64,000 bases of DNA. Source: Mycolicibacterium thermoresistibile (lineage in GTDB: Bacteria; Actinomycetota; Actinomycetes; Mycobacteriales; Mycobacteriaceae). The stretch covers positions 1,364,001-1,428,000 of the forward strand of contig NZ_LT906483.1 in NCBI RefSeq assembly GCF_900187065.1, read 5' to 3'. The notes beneath the pieces are model-generated. The model was not told the origin of the DNA. It searched no databases and worked only from the letters and a program-made list of their open reading frames with translations. Position 1 is the first letter of the stretch. Every line of letters begins with the position of its first letter. Below are positions 16,224-24,428 of this stretch, in pieces. The translations under genes and the position numbers were made by a program.

Positions 16224-17470
16224 CGGTGCTCGAACTCCGCGATCACGGCCTGCAGGACACCGGTGAGAGTGTCGGCGCCGCCGGGCGGGTCGGGCAGTCG
16301 GACCGGCCCGTGGCGCCGACTCGGCAGCAGGACGGTGGCGTGGCCGGGTGTGGTGACCTCCCCGCGCTGGTTGGTGGCGGCGAGATCGAGGTCGACGGCG
16401 GGCCGGTCACCGTCGGCGAGGTACTTGCGCGCCACCGTGCCGGTGATGGTGTGCAGATCGCCGACGTAGTTGAATCGCCGGAACTCGCAGTCGAGTCGCC
16501 ACAACCAGCCGTCATCACCCATCCAGTCCGTGCACAGGTGGATCAGCCAGGTCTCCCGCATCCGGCCGTAGTCGAAGGTGGTGGGATTGCCGACGTCACG
16601 CGCCGCCCCGGGATCCCAGTGCACACGCTGCGCGACATCGGGTACGCCCTGCGCATCGGGGGTGTAGAAGCGGGGGATGCGCCGGCGGTTCTGCCAGGCC
16701 AGCCGTAGCGGCCGCACGCCGTAGAGGCCCATGCCCATGCCGACGTGCCAGCAGACCATGTCGGTGACGGTGAGCGGACCCTTGGTCAGCGGGCCGAGGG
16801 TGTCGCCCTCGGCGACGTCCTCCCACCAGCGGGGTTCGGCGCCGCGCGGGTGTTCGGCCGCGTACCGGGCGTCGATCTCGGCGATCTCCTCCGGTGTCCA
16901 GGTCTTCGGCTCGATGTCGTCGTACTTGCGCCGGCTGCGGGCGCGGGACCGTTCGGTGCGGATCATGTTGCGGTACTGGGCGCCGAGTAGCGTGCCCGCC
17001 TCGTCGCGGAACACCTCGGCGGTCCACTCGTGCACGGCGCGGCCGGCGAAGTCGCTGCGCTTGTCCAGCGCAGCCACCAGCGCGTTGCGCCGGAACACCC
17101 GCCGGTCGGCATACAGCGGTGCCCACCACTCCCGCATCGATGAGGCGTAGAACGCGTGCACCCCGCGCAGCGGATCGCCCTTGGTCAGCTCGCGCTCTCT
17201 GTCGGAGAGCGTGGTCACCTCGTTCTCGCCGACAAGGGTGTCACCGCCGACGAGCGCCGGGGGTGCGATCGACCCGTCCCAGCGGGTCTTGGCCGCATAC
17301 TCCGGATCGCACCAGAGCGGATTGGGATCGCCGTAGCACTCGGCGACCTGCCGGAAGCAGTCCTCATTGGGGCGCCGGTAATGGGGTGGCTGGGGGTGCG
17401 GAACCGCGATACCGATGGTGGCGCGCAATCGGGCCAGGCCTTCATCGGTGATCCGACCGGTCGCCGTCAC
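16220..17470 (-). CDS. Double hot-dog acyl dehydratase (FAS1-like/MaoC_dehydrat_N protein)
   Basis: 416 residues made of two hot-dog halves: an N-terminal MaoC_dehydrat_N type (YRRPNEDCFRQVAECYGDPN, about residues 30-75, then TRWDGSIAPPALVGGD) and a C-terminal MaoC-like half (WWEDVAEGDTLGPLTKGP and the WHVGMGMGLYG region). Such proteins hydrate or dehydrate bulky acyl-CoAs in mycobacteria. GTG 17470 is well placed after AGGAGG. It is the first gene of the six-gene leftward operon and shares a divergent promoter region with the crotonase at 17555. Confidence 0.82.
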   Translation of the reverse strand: MTATGRITDEGLARLRATIGIAVPHPQPPHYRRPNEDCFRQVAECYGDPNPLWCDPEYAAKTRWDGSIAPPALVGGDTLVGENEVTTLSDRERELTKGDPLRGVHAFYASSMREWWAPLYADRRVFRRNALVAALDKRSDFAGRAVHEWTAEVFRDEAGTLLGAQYRNMIRTERSRARSRRKYDDIEPKTWTPEEIAEIDARYAAEHPRGAEPRWWEDVAEGDTLGPLTKGPLTVTDMVCWHVGMGMGLYGVRPLRLAWQNRRRIPRFYTPDAQGVPDVAQRVHWDPGAARDVGNPTTFDYGRMRETWLIHLCTDWMGDDGWLWRLDCEFRRFNYVGDLHTITGTVARKYLADGDRPAVDLDLAATNQRGEVTTPGHATVLLPSRRHGPVRLPDPPGGADTLTGVLQAVIAEFEHR

Positions 17471-17504
17471 GAATGTCCTCCTTCGACGCCGGATCCGCGG
17501 CAGT

Positions 17505-17520
17505 GGAAATAAGATACCCG
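17505..17520. promoter_or_regulatory. Weak second copy of the island motif in the 17.5-kb divergent promoter
   Basis: GGAAATAAGATACCCG keeps a good left half (as at 3240) but a poor right half. It lies closer to the leftward dehydratase start (17470). Offered only because the 6.1-kb divergent promoter also holds two copies. Confidence 0.25.
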
Positions 17521-17526
17521 AAAAGT

Positions 17527-17542
17527 GAGAATGCGCGTTAAC
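17527..17542. promoter_or_regulatory. Inverted-repeat operator, island motif copy 5
   Basis: GAGAATGCGCGTTAAC sits between the divergent starts 17470 (minus) and 17555 (plus), 12 bases before the latter. The left half is perfect and the right half has three changes. It could control both operons. Confidence 0.55.
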
Positions 17543-17554
17543 GCAGGGGGCGCA

Positions 17555-18367
17555 ATGGCAGACATGGCCGACGAGCAGCCGGGAATCGGTGTGGTCACCG
17601 ACGGCGACGGGGTGCGAAGGATCACCATCGATCGGGTCGATGTCGGGAATTCGTTGTCGCCCTTGGCTCGTGATGCACTCACCGAGGCGATCCGGGACGC
17701 TGACCGGGACCCTGCCGTGCGTGCGGTGCTGTTGACGGCGGCCGGGAGCCGCCACTTCTGCACGGGTGCGGGAATCTCGGCCGATTCCCGGCCCGGGCAG
17801 CGCAGGCCGGGGGATGTCGCCCGGTTGCTGCAACAGGGCTGGCAGCGGTTGGTCGCATCGATCCTCGACTGCGCCAAGCCGGTGGTGGCCGCGGTCAACG
17901 GCACCGCGGCGGGTGCGGGCGCCGGCCTCGTGCTCGCGGCCGATCTCGTGGTGATGTCGGAGCGGGCGATGCTGGTCGAACCGTTCGTGGCGCGCGGCAT
18001 CCTGCCCGACTCCGGTGCGGTGTACCTGCTGACCCGCATCGTCGGGTTGCGCCGCGCCACCGAACTGCTCATGTTGGGCGAACCCGTCGACGCCGCGAGG
18101 TGTGAGCAGCTCGGGCTGGTCAACCGGGTGGTGGCGCCGGATGCCGTGTATCCGTCCGCGCTCGAGCTGGCGCGTCGCCTGGCGGCCGGCCCGACGGTGA
18201 TGCTGTCGCTGACCAAACGGCTGCTCGCGGTGTCCTCGGAGTCGAGCCGGGACCGTGCCTTCACCGAGGAGGCCTGGGCGCAGGAGATCGTCTCGACCAC
18301 CCGGGACCTGCAGGAGGGGCTGTGTGCCTTCGCCGAACGGCGCGAACCGCGGTTCAACGGGTACTGA
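17555..18367 (+). CDS. Crotonase-fold enoyl-CoA isomerase/hydratase, PaaG-like
   Basis: 270 residues from ATG 17555, which has CAGGGGG upstream; an in-frame ATG at 17531 would overlap the operator and is rejected. SRHFCTGAGISADSR is the oxyanion segment, GTAAGAGAGLVLAADLVV the CoA loop, and GILPDSGAVYLLTRIVGLRR carries the PaaG-type Asp. It is similar to the 15417 protein. It is monocistronic and converges on the SDR gene with a 14-bp overlap. Probable double-bond or ring isomerase acting on a CoA thioester. Confidence 0.85.
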   Translation: MADMADEQPGIGVVTDGDGVRRITIDRVDVGNSLSPLARDALTEAIRDADRDPAVRAVLLTAAGSRHFCTGAGISADSRPGQRRPGDVARLLQQGWQRLVASILDCAKPVVAAVNGTAAGAGAGLVLAADLVVMSERAMLVEPFVARGILPDSGAVYLLTRIVGLRRATELLMLGEPVDAARCEQLGLVNRVVAPDAVYPSALELARRLAAGPTVMLSLTKRLLAVSSESSRDRAFTEEAWAQEIVSTTRDLQEGLCAFAERREPRFNGY

Positions 18368-19226
18368 CGTCGACCCGGACCGGCCCACCCCGGATGGTGA
18401 ACGACGACGGGTCGTCGATCTCATCGATGGCGGCCGCCACCGACTCCGGCGTGAGTGCGGGGTGGGCTATTCCCTCGCTCACGCCGATGAACACCCGCGA
18501 CACCTTGCCCCCGCCGACGGAGTAGATGTGGGCGGTGCGGTCGCAGTCGCGATGCGCCAGATAGATCACCACCGGCGTCACCAGTTCCGGATCCATCGCC
18601 TTGCCTGCCTCGCCCATGATGTCCTCGGTCATCCGGGTCCGGGCGATCGGCGCGATCGCGTTGACGGCGATGTTGTCGCGGGCGCCCTCGATCGCCAGCA
18701 CGTGCATCATCCCGATCAACCCCATCTTGGCGGCGCCGTAGTTGGCCTGGCCGAAGTTGCCGAACAGTCCGGTGCCGGAACTGGTCTGGATGATCCGGCC
18801 GTGGTTCGCCTCGCGCATGATCGGCCACACCGCCCGAGTGACGTGGAACGCCCCGGCCAGGTGCACGTCGAGCACCGCGGCCACCTGCTGCGGCGTCATG
18901 TTCTTGAACGCCGCGTCGCGCAGGATGCCGGCATTGTTGACCAGGATGTCGACCCGGCCGAACGCCTCCATCGCGGTCTTTACGATCGCGGCGCCGCCCT
19001 CGGGGGTGGCCACCGAGTCGGTGCTGGCGACGGCGGTGCCGCCGGCGGCGGTGATCTCGTCGACGACCGCCTGGGCCGCCGACGCGGACGCGCCGGTGCC
19101 ATCGACGTCGCTGCCGACGTCGTTGACCACCACACGCGCGCCGCGGCGGGCCAATTCGAGGGCGTGACACCGTCCGAGACCGCGGCCCGCGCCCGTGACG
19201 ATGGCGACTTCATTGTCGAAAGTCAT
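18354..19226 (-). CDS. SDR of the 17beta-HSD4 / MFE-2 type, (3R)-hydroxyacyl-CoA dehydrogenase-like
   Basis: 290 residues. Rossmann motif GAGRGLGRCHALELA, NNAG at NILVNNAG equivalent, QTSSGTG with catalytic Ser and ANYGAAKMG with Tyr-x3-Lys. The early VVVNDVGSDVDG segment and the long C-terminal tail (GGGKVSRVFIG) are typical of the HSD17B4-like group that oxidises 3-hydroxyacyl-CoA intermediates, including steroid side chains in mycobacteria. NAD+ is likely because Asp follows the second strand. Start: ATG 19226 (AGG about 10 bases upstream) or ATG 19235; not decided by the ribosome binding site. Confidence 0.87.
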   Translation of the reverse strand: MTFDNEVAIVTGAGRGLGRCHALELARRGARVVVNDVGSDVDGTGASASAAQAVVDEITAAGGTAVASTDSVATPEGGAAIVKTAMEAFGRVDILVNNAGILRDAAFKNMTPQQVAAVLDVHLAGAFHVTRAVWPIMREANHGRIIQTSSGTGLFGNFGQANYGAAKMGLIGMMHVLAIEGARDNIAVNAIAPIARTRMTEDIMGEAGKAMDPELVTPVVIYLAHRDCDRTAHIYSVGGGKVSRVFIGVSEGIAHPALTPESVAAAIDEIDDPSSFTIRGGPVRVDVSTR

Positions 19227-19261
19227 TGTTCGCATGCCTGAGAGGTTACATTTGCGATAGT

Positions 19262-19277
19262 GAGAACGCGCGTTTGC
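19262..19277. promoter_or_regulatory. Inverted-repeat operator, island motif copy 6
   Basis: GAGAACGCGCGTTTGC between the divergent SDR (start 19226, minus) and FadD (start 19316, plus). The central AACGCGCGTT is palindromic. It could serve both genes. Confidence 0.55.
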
Positions 19278-19315
19278 GGTAAAGGTGGCAGAGGAATTCA
19301 CATGGGATTCGGGTC

Positions 19316-20881
19316 ATGACTGCGACATCCGACCTGCTCGGACATGTCCGTGAGCGGGTGGAGGAACGCCGTGCGCGCTACCGTGCGGCAGGCTTCTGGT
19401 CGGCCGAGCCGCTCGACGTGGTCCGGGCGGCGGCCCGGCGGGAGCCCTCCGCCCCGGCACTGGTGCACCGCGGCGGACAACTCAGCTACGCCGAACTCGA
19501 CACCCGTGTCGACCGGTGGTGTGCAGCGCTGAGACAGGCCGGTGTCGGGCCGTCGGCGGCCGTGCTGCTCGTGGTCGGTAACGACGCGGAATCCGTGGTG
19601 GCGGTTCAGGCTGCCATCCGTGCCGACGCGGTCGTCATGCTGGTGCCGCGTAGCGCCGGGGCCGCCCAGGTGGCCGAGATCGCCCGGCGTACCGGGGTCC
19701 GGTTCGGGCTGGCGCCGAACCGGCCGCAGCCGCCGGTGACCGGTCTGCCCGACGGCTTCACGTGGCTGTCGGTCACCGGCGAGCCGCCGGGGGTGTCGCT
19801 TCCGGAGCCGGTCCGGGCCGCCGACGAACCGTCGTTCGTGCTGTTCACCTCGGGAACCACGGCCGCCCCCAAGGGGGTCGTCCACTCGCTGAGCACCCTG
19901 GCCAAGGCCTCGCGCAACTACATCGACGCCGCCGGTCTGACACCGGACGACCGGCTGTTCCTGATCAGCCCGCTCGGTTCGATCACCGGCGTGGTGCAGG
20001 CGCTGTTCATCGCGCCGATGCTCACCGCGCCGGTGGTGCTGGAGGATCACTGGGATCCCGCCGCCACCTGCGCGCTGCTCGTGCAGACGCGATCGACCTG
20101 GTACGGCGGACCGGACCGGTTGCTGAACCGGCTTCTCGACGAGGCCGTCGCGGCAGATCTCGAGATCCCCCTGCGGGCCGTGTATCTCGGCGGCACCATG
20201 CTCGACCGGCGCATCGTCGAACGCGTCGAGGACACCGGCATCGTGGTGATGCGAGCCTACGGATCCTCGGAGGTGCCGGTGAGCACCTCCGGTCTGCGGC
20301 ACGAGCCCCGCGATCTGCGGCACGGCGATGACGGCCGCCCGCTGGCCGACGTCGAGGTCAGGCTGGGCTCGGCGACGGAGCCGACCGAGTGCTGCATCCG
20401 GGGACCGCACGCCTTCCTCGGCTACACCGACGCGGCCGACGAGACGAACGCGTTCGAGGGGGACTGGTTCCGCACCGGCGACGCCGCCGATCTCGTCGAC
20501 GGCCGGGTGCGCATCGTCGGGCGCCTGCGCGAAATCGTGATCCGCAACGGGCTGAAGATCCCGGTCGCCGAACTCGACGAGGCCATCGGCCGGATACCCG
20601 GAGTGCGCGAGTGCGCAGCGTATCCGGTGCCGGACGCCACCACCGGAGAGCGGCTCGCGGTCGCGGTGGTGACCGAGCGGGGCGCCCCGCTGTCCCTGCG
20701 CACGGTGGTCGACTCGCTCACCGAAGCGGGTCTGCCGAAATACAAGCTGCCGGAGGAACTGGTGGTGTGGGAGGAGCCGCTACCGGTCAACGCCAACGGC
20801 AAGGTGGAACGCACATCGCTGCACGACCGTTCGCACGGCCGGCCGAGGCAGGTCGCGTCCCGGTTGGCCGGGTCATCCTGA
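19316..20881 (+). CDS. Acyl-CoA synthetase / AMP-binding ligase (FadD-like)
   Basis: 521 residues of the ANL superfamily: FVLFTSGTTAAPKGVVHS (P-loop, about residue 180), MRAYGSSEVPVST (A5 position), WFRTGDAADLVDGRV (A7), NANGKVERTSL with the C-terminal Lys. The first ~30 residues (LLGHVRERVEERRARYRAAG) form an extra helix found in some cyclohexanecarboxylate- and benzoate-type ligases. It activates an unknown acid. Single gene, divergent from the SDR, convergent with the DUF35 gene (6-bp gap). Confidence 0.88.
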   Translation: MTATSDLLGHVRERVEERRARYRAAGFWSAEPLDVVRAAARREPSAPALVHRGGQLSYAELDTRVDRWCAALRQAGVGPSAAVLLVVGNDAESVVAVQAAIRADAVVMLVPRSAGAAQVAEIARRTGVRFGLAPNRPQPPVTGLPDGFTWLSVTGEPPGVSLPEPVRAADEPSFVLFTSGTTAAPKGVVHSLSTLAKASRNYIDAAGLTPDDRLFLISPLGSITGVVQALFIAPMLTAPVVLEDHWDPAATCALLVQTRSTWYGGPDRLLNRLLDEAVAADLEIPLRAVYLGGTMLDRRIVERVEDTGIVVMRAYGSSEVPVSTSGLRHEPRDLRHGDDGRPLADVEVRLGSATEPTECCIRGPHAFLGYTDAADETNAFEGDWFRTGDAADLVDGRVRIVGRLREIVIRNGLKIPVAELDEAIGRIPGVRECAAYPVPDATTGERLAVAVVTERGAPLSLRTVVDSLTEAGLPKYKLPEELVVWEEPLPVNANGKVERTSLHDRSHGRPRQVASRLAGSS

Positions 20882-20887
20882 GCCCGG

Positions 20888-21265
20888 TCACCCTCCGCAC
20901 AGCCGGAACACCGGCACGGTGAACCCGCCGTCGTCGGTGCGGTACGCGACCTCGAGTTCGGCGTCCGCGGCCAGAGCGTCGATGTCGCACCCCTCGACGG
21001 CGGTCATCACCCGCGGGCCTTCGAGCAGATCGACCATCGCCACCACGTACGGGTCCCGGCCGGACTGGTGGACGACACTCCAGGTATAGAGCCGCCCGCG
21101 GCCGCTCGCCGGTCTCAGTTCGACGCTCTCGCTCCAGCAGTGCGGGCAGAACGGGCGCGGGTACAGTGAGTTTCGCCGGCAGGCCCGGCAGTGGTTGACC
21201 ATCAGGGTGCCGTCCTGTATCGCGGCCCACCAGGCTTCGCTGTCGGTGTCGATCTCGGGTGTCAT
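20888..21265 (-). CDS. DUF35 OB-fold protein with N-terminal zinc ribbon
   Basis: 125 residues. A Cys4 rubredoxin-like zinc ribbon (Cys26, Cys29, Cys40, Cys43 in NHCRACRRNSLYPRPFCPHC) is followed by an OB-fold (GRLYTWSVVHQSG, PYVVAMVDL, GPRVMTAVEG). DUF35 proteins partner thiolase-like enzymes; in cholesterol degradation the ChsH2 DUF35 domain binds Ltp2 to give a retro-aldolase. ATG 21265 overlaps the thiolase-like stop and is preceded by GGAAGGGACCG, as expected for a 1:1 partner. It probably stabilises the thiolase fold and forms its acyl-CoA channel. Confidence 0.88.
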   Translation of the reverse strand: MTPEIDTDSEAWWAAIQDGTLMVNHCRACRRNSLYPRPFCPHCWSESVELRPASGRGRLYTWSVVHQSGRDPYVVAMVDLLEGPRVMTAVEGCDIDALAADAELEVAYRTDDGGFTVPVFRLCGG

Positions 21266-22410
21266 CGGTCCCTTCCGAGGATCATGGTGGCGCTGTGTGA
21301 GAAGAATCCGCCCATGGCGTGCACACAGGCGAGTTCCGCGTCGGCGACCTGACGCGGTCCGCACTCGCCGCGCAGCTGACGTACCGCCTCGACCATCAGG
21401 AACATGCCCCGCATGCCCGGGTGGCACGCGGCCAGCCCACCGCCGTCGGTGTTGGTGGGCAGCGCCCCGTCCGGGCGCAGCGTACCCGACGCGATGAACG
21501 GCCCGCCCTCGCCCTTGGCGCAGAAGCCGAGGTCCTCGACGGTCAACAGCACCGTCGACGTGAACGAGTCGTAGAGCTGGCACACGTCGATGTCGGCCGG
21601 GGTCACCCCGGCCCGGGCGAACGCCTTCGGGCCGGACTCGGCGGCCGCCGAGGTGGTGAAATCGGCCCACTCGTCCATGCTCACGTGTGATGCGGCGCTC
21701 GCCGTGCCGAGAATCCACACCGGCTCGCCGGCGCAGTCGCGGGCGATCCGTTCGCCGGCCAGCACCACCGCGCCGCCGCCGTCCGTGCGCAGGCAGACGT
21801 GTCTGGTGGTGAACGGATCGGCGAGCATCGGGGCAGCGGCCACATCCTCGATCGTCAGGCGCTCCCGGTCGAATGCGTTCTCGTTCATCGCCGCCCACTC
21901 GTGTGCGGCGACGGCGACCTCCGCCAGTTGGTCGATGGTCGTGCCGTACTCGATCATGTGACGGCGGGCGGCCATCGCGTACTTGGCGATCAACGTCGCC
22001 CCGTACGGGGTCTCGTACTGCATCGCCCCGCCGGTCGGCATCGCCGCGGCGGGGGCCCGCTTGCGCCGCTTCACATCCGACCGGGCCGTCGACCCGTAGG
22101 TCAGCAGCGCGACGTCGATCTCGCCCGCCGCGATCGCCGCGACCGCGTGCTGGGCCATGACCTCCCAGGATGAACCTCCGACATCGGTGGAATCCACCCA
22201 TGTGGGCCGCAGCCCGAGGTACTCGCCGACCTCGATCGGCGCCAACAGGGATCCGTGCGCACCGAGACCGTCGATATCGTTCTTGTGCAGGCCCGCATCC
22301 GAGATGGCCCGGCGAGCCGCCTGCGCCATCAGTGCGGTCGCCGTCTTGTCGGGGACACGTCCGCAGTCGGAGAGCCCGACACCCACGATCGCCACACCCT
22401 TCGCCGCCAT
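21262..22410 (-). CDS. Thiolase-like lipid-transfer protein (Ltp/SCP-x type), probable retro-aldolase
   Basis: 382 residues of the thiolase fold. The nucleophile position reads STDVGGSSWEVM (Ser80/81) rather than Cys, so it should not be a thiolase. The Ltp2-like markers CQLYDSFTSTVLLTVEDLGF, GEGGPFI, LPTNTDGGGLAACHPGM and HAMGGFF are present. With the coupled DUF35 gene this fits an aldol-cleaving enzyme removing a short-chain acyl-CoA from a beta-hydroxyacyl-CoA. ATG 22410 has AAGAGGA upstream. Transcribed divergently from the HpcH aldolase operon. Confidence 0.85.
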   Translation of the reverse strand: MAAKGVAIVGVGLSDCGRVPDKTATALMAQAARRAISDAGLHKNDIDGLGAHGSLLAPIEVGEYLGLRPTWVDSTDVGGSSWEVMAQHAVAAIAAGEIDVALLTYGSTARSDVKRRKRAPAAAMPTGGAMQYETPYGATLIAKYAMAARRHMIEYGTTIDQLAEVAVAAHEWAAMNENAFDRERLTIEDVAAAPMLADPFTTRHVCLRTDGGGAVVLAGERIARDCAGEPVWILGTASAASHVSMDEWADFTTSAAAESGPKAFARAGVTPADIDVCQLYDSFTSTVLLTVEDLGFCAKGEGGPFIASGTLRPDGALPTNTDGGGLAACHPGMRGMFLMVEAVRQLRGECGPRQVADAELACVHAMGGFFSHSATMILGRDR

Positions 22411-22452
22411 TCCTCTTGGGTATCACAACTGATAACGGCATTGACGAAAAAG

Positions 22453-22468
22453 TGGAATACGCGTTCTC
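22453..22468. promoter_or_regulatory. Inverted-repeat operator, island motif copy 7
   Basis: TGGAATACGCGTTCTC (reverse complement GAGAACGCGTATTCCA) in the 77-bp divergent region between the thiolase-like gene (start 22410) and the HpcH aldolase (start 22488). A TTGACG box begins at 22441. Likely controls both aldolase operons. Confidence 0.6.
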
Positions 22469-22487
22469 AGTCGGTTAACGTGGCATT

Positions 22488-23276
22488 GTGCCGGGATCGC
22501 TGCGGAATACGCTACGGGGTGACGACCTCGTCCTGTGCATGGCGCTGATGCACTCCCGCACGCCCGATGTCCCCGGCCTCGCCGCGGCCGCCGGATACGA
22601 CGCGGTGTACATCGATCTCGAACACACCGCCACACCGCTGGAGACGGTGGCGATGTTGTGCGCAGCCGCGGCGGGTGCGGACATCTCGGCCCTGGTCCGG
22701 GTGCCGTCCCACGATCCCAGTGTCATCGCCCGGGTGCTCGACATCGGGGCAGTGGGAGTGATTGTGCCACATGTGAATTCGAAATCAGAGGCGGAGTCGG
22801 TCGTGCATTCGGCACGATTCCCACCGGCGGGGCGCCGGTCGATCTCCGGGCCGAATCCGGTCACCGGATTCCGGCCCCGGACGGCTCCGGAACTGGCGGC
22901 CGAGATCGACCGGTACACCGTGGTCGCGGCGATGGTCGAGACACCGCAGGCGGTGGAATCGGTGGATGACATCGCGGCGGTGGCCGGCCTGGACATGATC
23001 CTGCTCGGGCCGAGTGACCTGACCGCTGAGATGGGCATCCACGGCGATTTCGAGAATCACCGTTTTCACGAGGCCGTGGGCGCGGTGGCAGAGGCCTGCC
23101 GGGAACACGGTGTCGCGTTCGGCATCGCCGGGATCAGATCGCCGGATCTGCTCGCGCACTTCGTGGACCTGGGCCTGCGGTTCATCTCGGCCGGCACCGA
23201 CGTCGGAATGCTCACCGACGCCGCGAGTGCGCGGGCGCGGGAGCTGCGCGCGCTGCATCGATCGCACCGGACTTGA
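22488..23276 (+). CDS. HpcH/HpaI-type class II 2-oxo-acid aldolase
   Basis: 262 residues, a TIM barrel of the HpcH/HpaI (PF03328) family. Visible: YDAVYIDLEHTATP with the His46 region, ISALVRVPSHDP with the substrate Arg, GVIVPHVNSKSEAE, VAAMVETPQAVESVDDI with the metal Glu, and LLGPSDLTAEMG with the metal Asp. These enzymes cleave 4-hydroxy-2-oxo acids to pyruvate and an aldehyde with a divalent metal. GTG 22488 has only a weak ribosome binding site and may be leaderless. It starts an operon with a dioxygenase, a D-2-hydroxyacid dehydrogenase and a crotonase. Confidence 0.87.
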   Translation: MPGSLRNTLRGDDLVLCMALMHSRTPDVPGLAAAAGYDAVYIDLEHTATPLETVAMLCAAAAGADISALVRVPSHDPSVIARVLDIGAVGVIVPHVNSKSEAESVVHSARFPPAGRRSISGPNPVTGFRPRTAPELAAEIDRYTVVAAMVETPQAVESVDDIAAVAGLDMILLGPSDLTAEMGIHGDFENHRFHEAVGAVAEACREHGVAFGIAGIRSPDLLAHFVDLGLRFISAGTDVGMLTDAASARARELRALHRSHRT

Positions 23277-23316
23277 CCGGCCACACAGGCCGCACACCAC
23301 AGGGAGGTACACCCGA

Positions 23317-24426
23317 ATGCCGACACCGATATACCGCAGCCCCGTGACCGATGCGATGGCGTGGACCGGCGCGGATTTCACCGGCAAGGAGGATTTCGCC
23401 TTCGACCTGACACCGCGTCACGTCGCGGCACTGGAATCCATCCTGCACCCCACGGCGCACAAGGATCGCGACGAGATCACCCCGGAAGACGCCCGCCACC
23501 CGGACCTCGACGACGACCTGCGCCGGCTCTACGAGGAGATCATGTTCGGCCGTGGCCTGGTCTGCGTGCGCGGGTTTCCGGTCGAACAGCACTCCATCGA
23601 CGAGCTCGAACGCATCTACTGGGCGTTCTGCACCCACCTGGGTTACCTGGTGTCGAACAACTCGTTCGGCCATCGCATGGTGCGGGTCCAGGAGGAGGTC
23701 CTGCCCGGCGGGAGGCAGCCCGCGCGGGGCACCAAGTCACGGGCGGAGCTGGCCATGCACAATGACGCCGCCGACATCCTCGGACTGCTGTGCGTGTATC
23801 CGGCCGCCCATGGCGGCGAGAGCCAGTTCTCCAGCGGCCCGGCGGCGCACAACCGGATCCTCGCCGAACGGCCCGACCTGTTGCCGGTGCTCTATCAGGG
23901 CTTCCCGCACCACCGGCGCAGCGAGCAACCCGATGACCAACCCGACGTGACACCCTATGACGTGCCGGTGTTCTCCCAGGTCGACGGCAAGATCTGCATC
24001 AATTTCACCTACAGCAGCATCCTGCCGGCGATGCGGACGCTCGGGCGCGAATTCACCCCCGAACAGGAGGAGGCCATCGAGCTGCTGCGCCGGGTGCTGG
24101 TCGAGCAGCAGGTCGAGTTCAAGCTGGAGTCGGGTGAGGCGGCGATCGCGAACAACTTCGCGATGTGCCACTCCCGGTCGGACTTCGTCAGCAGTACCGA
24201 TCCGAAGCGGGCGCGGTGCTTCCTGCGGGCCTGGATGGAGGTGCCGCGAGCGGATCGCCGGCTTCCGTTGGGGCGGGAGTACTTCCACATGGAGAACAAG
24301 GATCTGCGACTGGGGTACGACCCGGTGCCCGGACGGGAGGGCCGGATCGCACGCAACGACTACGCCAACGTCGACGAGTCGCTCGCCGAGATGTTCAAGG
24401 CGGCGCAGGCGAAACCGAAGATCTGA
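23317..24426 (+). CDS. TauD/TfdA-family Fe(II)/2-oxoglutarate dioxygenase
   Basis: 369 residues with the facial triad visible: His148 and Asp150 in LAMHNDAADI, distal His285 in FAMCHSRSDF, and the 2-oxoglutarate Arg probably at 300 or 304 in RARCFLRAW. It would hydroxylate a substrate with 2-oxoglutarate and oxygen. The length is above the usual 280-300 of TauD because of an N-terminal ~60 residues and a C-terminal tail (REYFHMENKDLRLGYDP). ATG 23317 follows AGGGAGG, 40 bases after the HpcH gene. It sits between an aldolase and a 2-hydroxyacid dehydrogenase, suggesting oxidative handling of a 2-hydroxy or 2-oxo acid. Confidence 0.87.
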   Translation: MPTPIYRSPVTDAMAWTGADFTGKEDFAFDLTPRHVAALESILHPTAHKDRDEITPEDARHPDLDDDLRRLYEEIMFGRGLVCVRGFPVEQHSIDELERIYWAFCTHLGYLVSNNSFGHRMVRVQEEVLPGGRQPARGTKSRAELAMHNDAADILGLLCVYPAAHGGESQFSSGPAAHNRILAERPDLLPVLYQGFPHHRRSEQPDDQPDVTPYDVPVFSQVDGKICINFTYSSILPAMRTLGREFTPEQEEAIELLRRVLVEQQVEFKLESGEAAIANNFAMCHSRSDFVSSTDPKRARCFLRAWMEVPRADRRLPLGREYFHMENKDLRLGYDPVPGREGRIARNDYANVDESLAEMFKAAQAKPKI

Positions 24427-24428
24427 CG

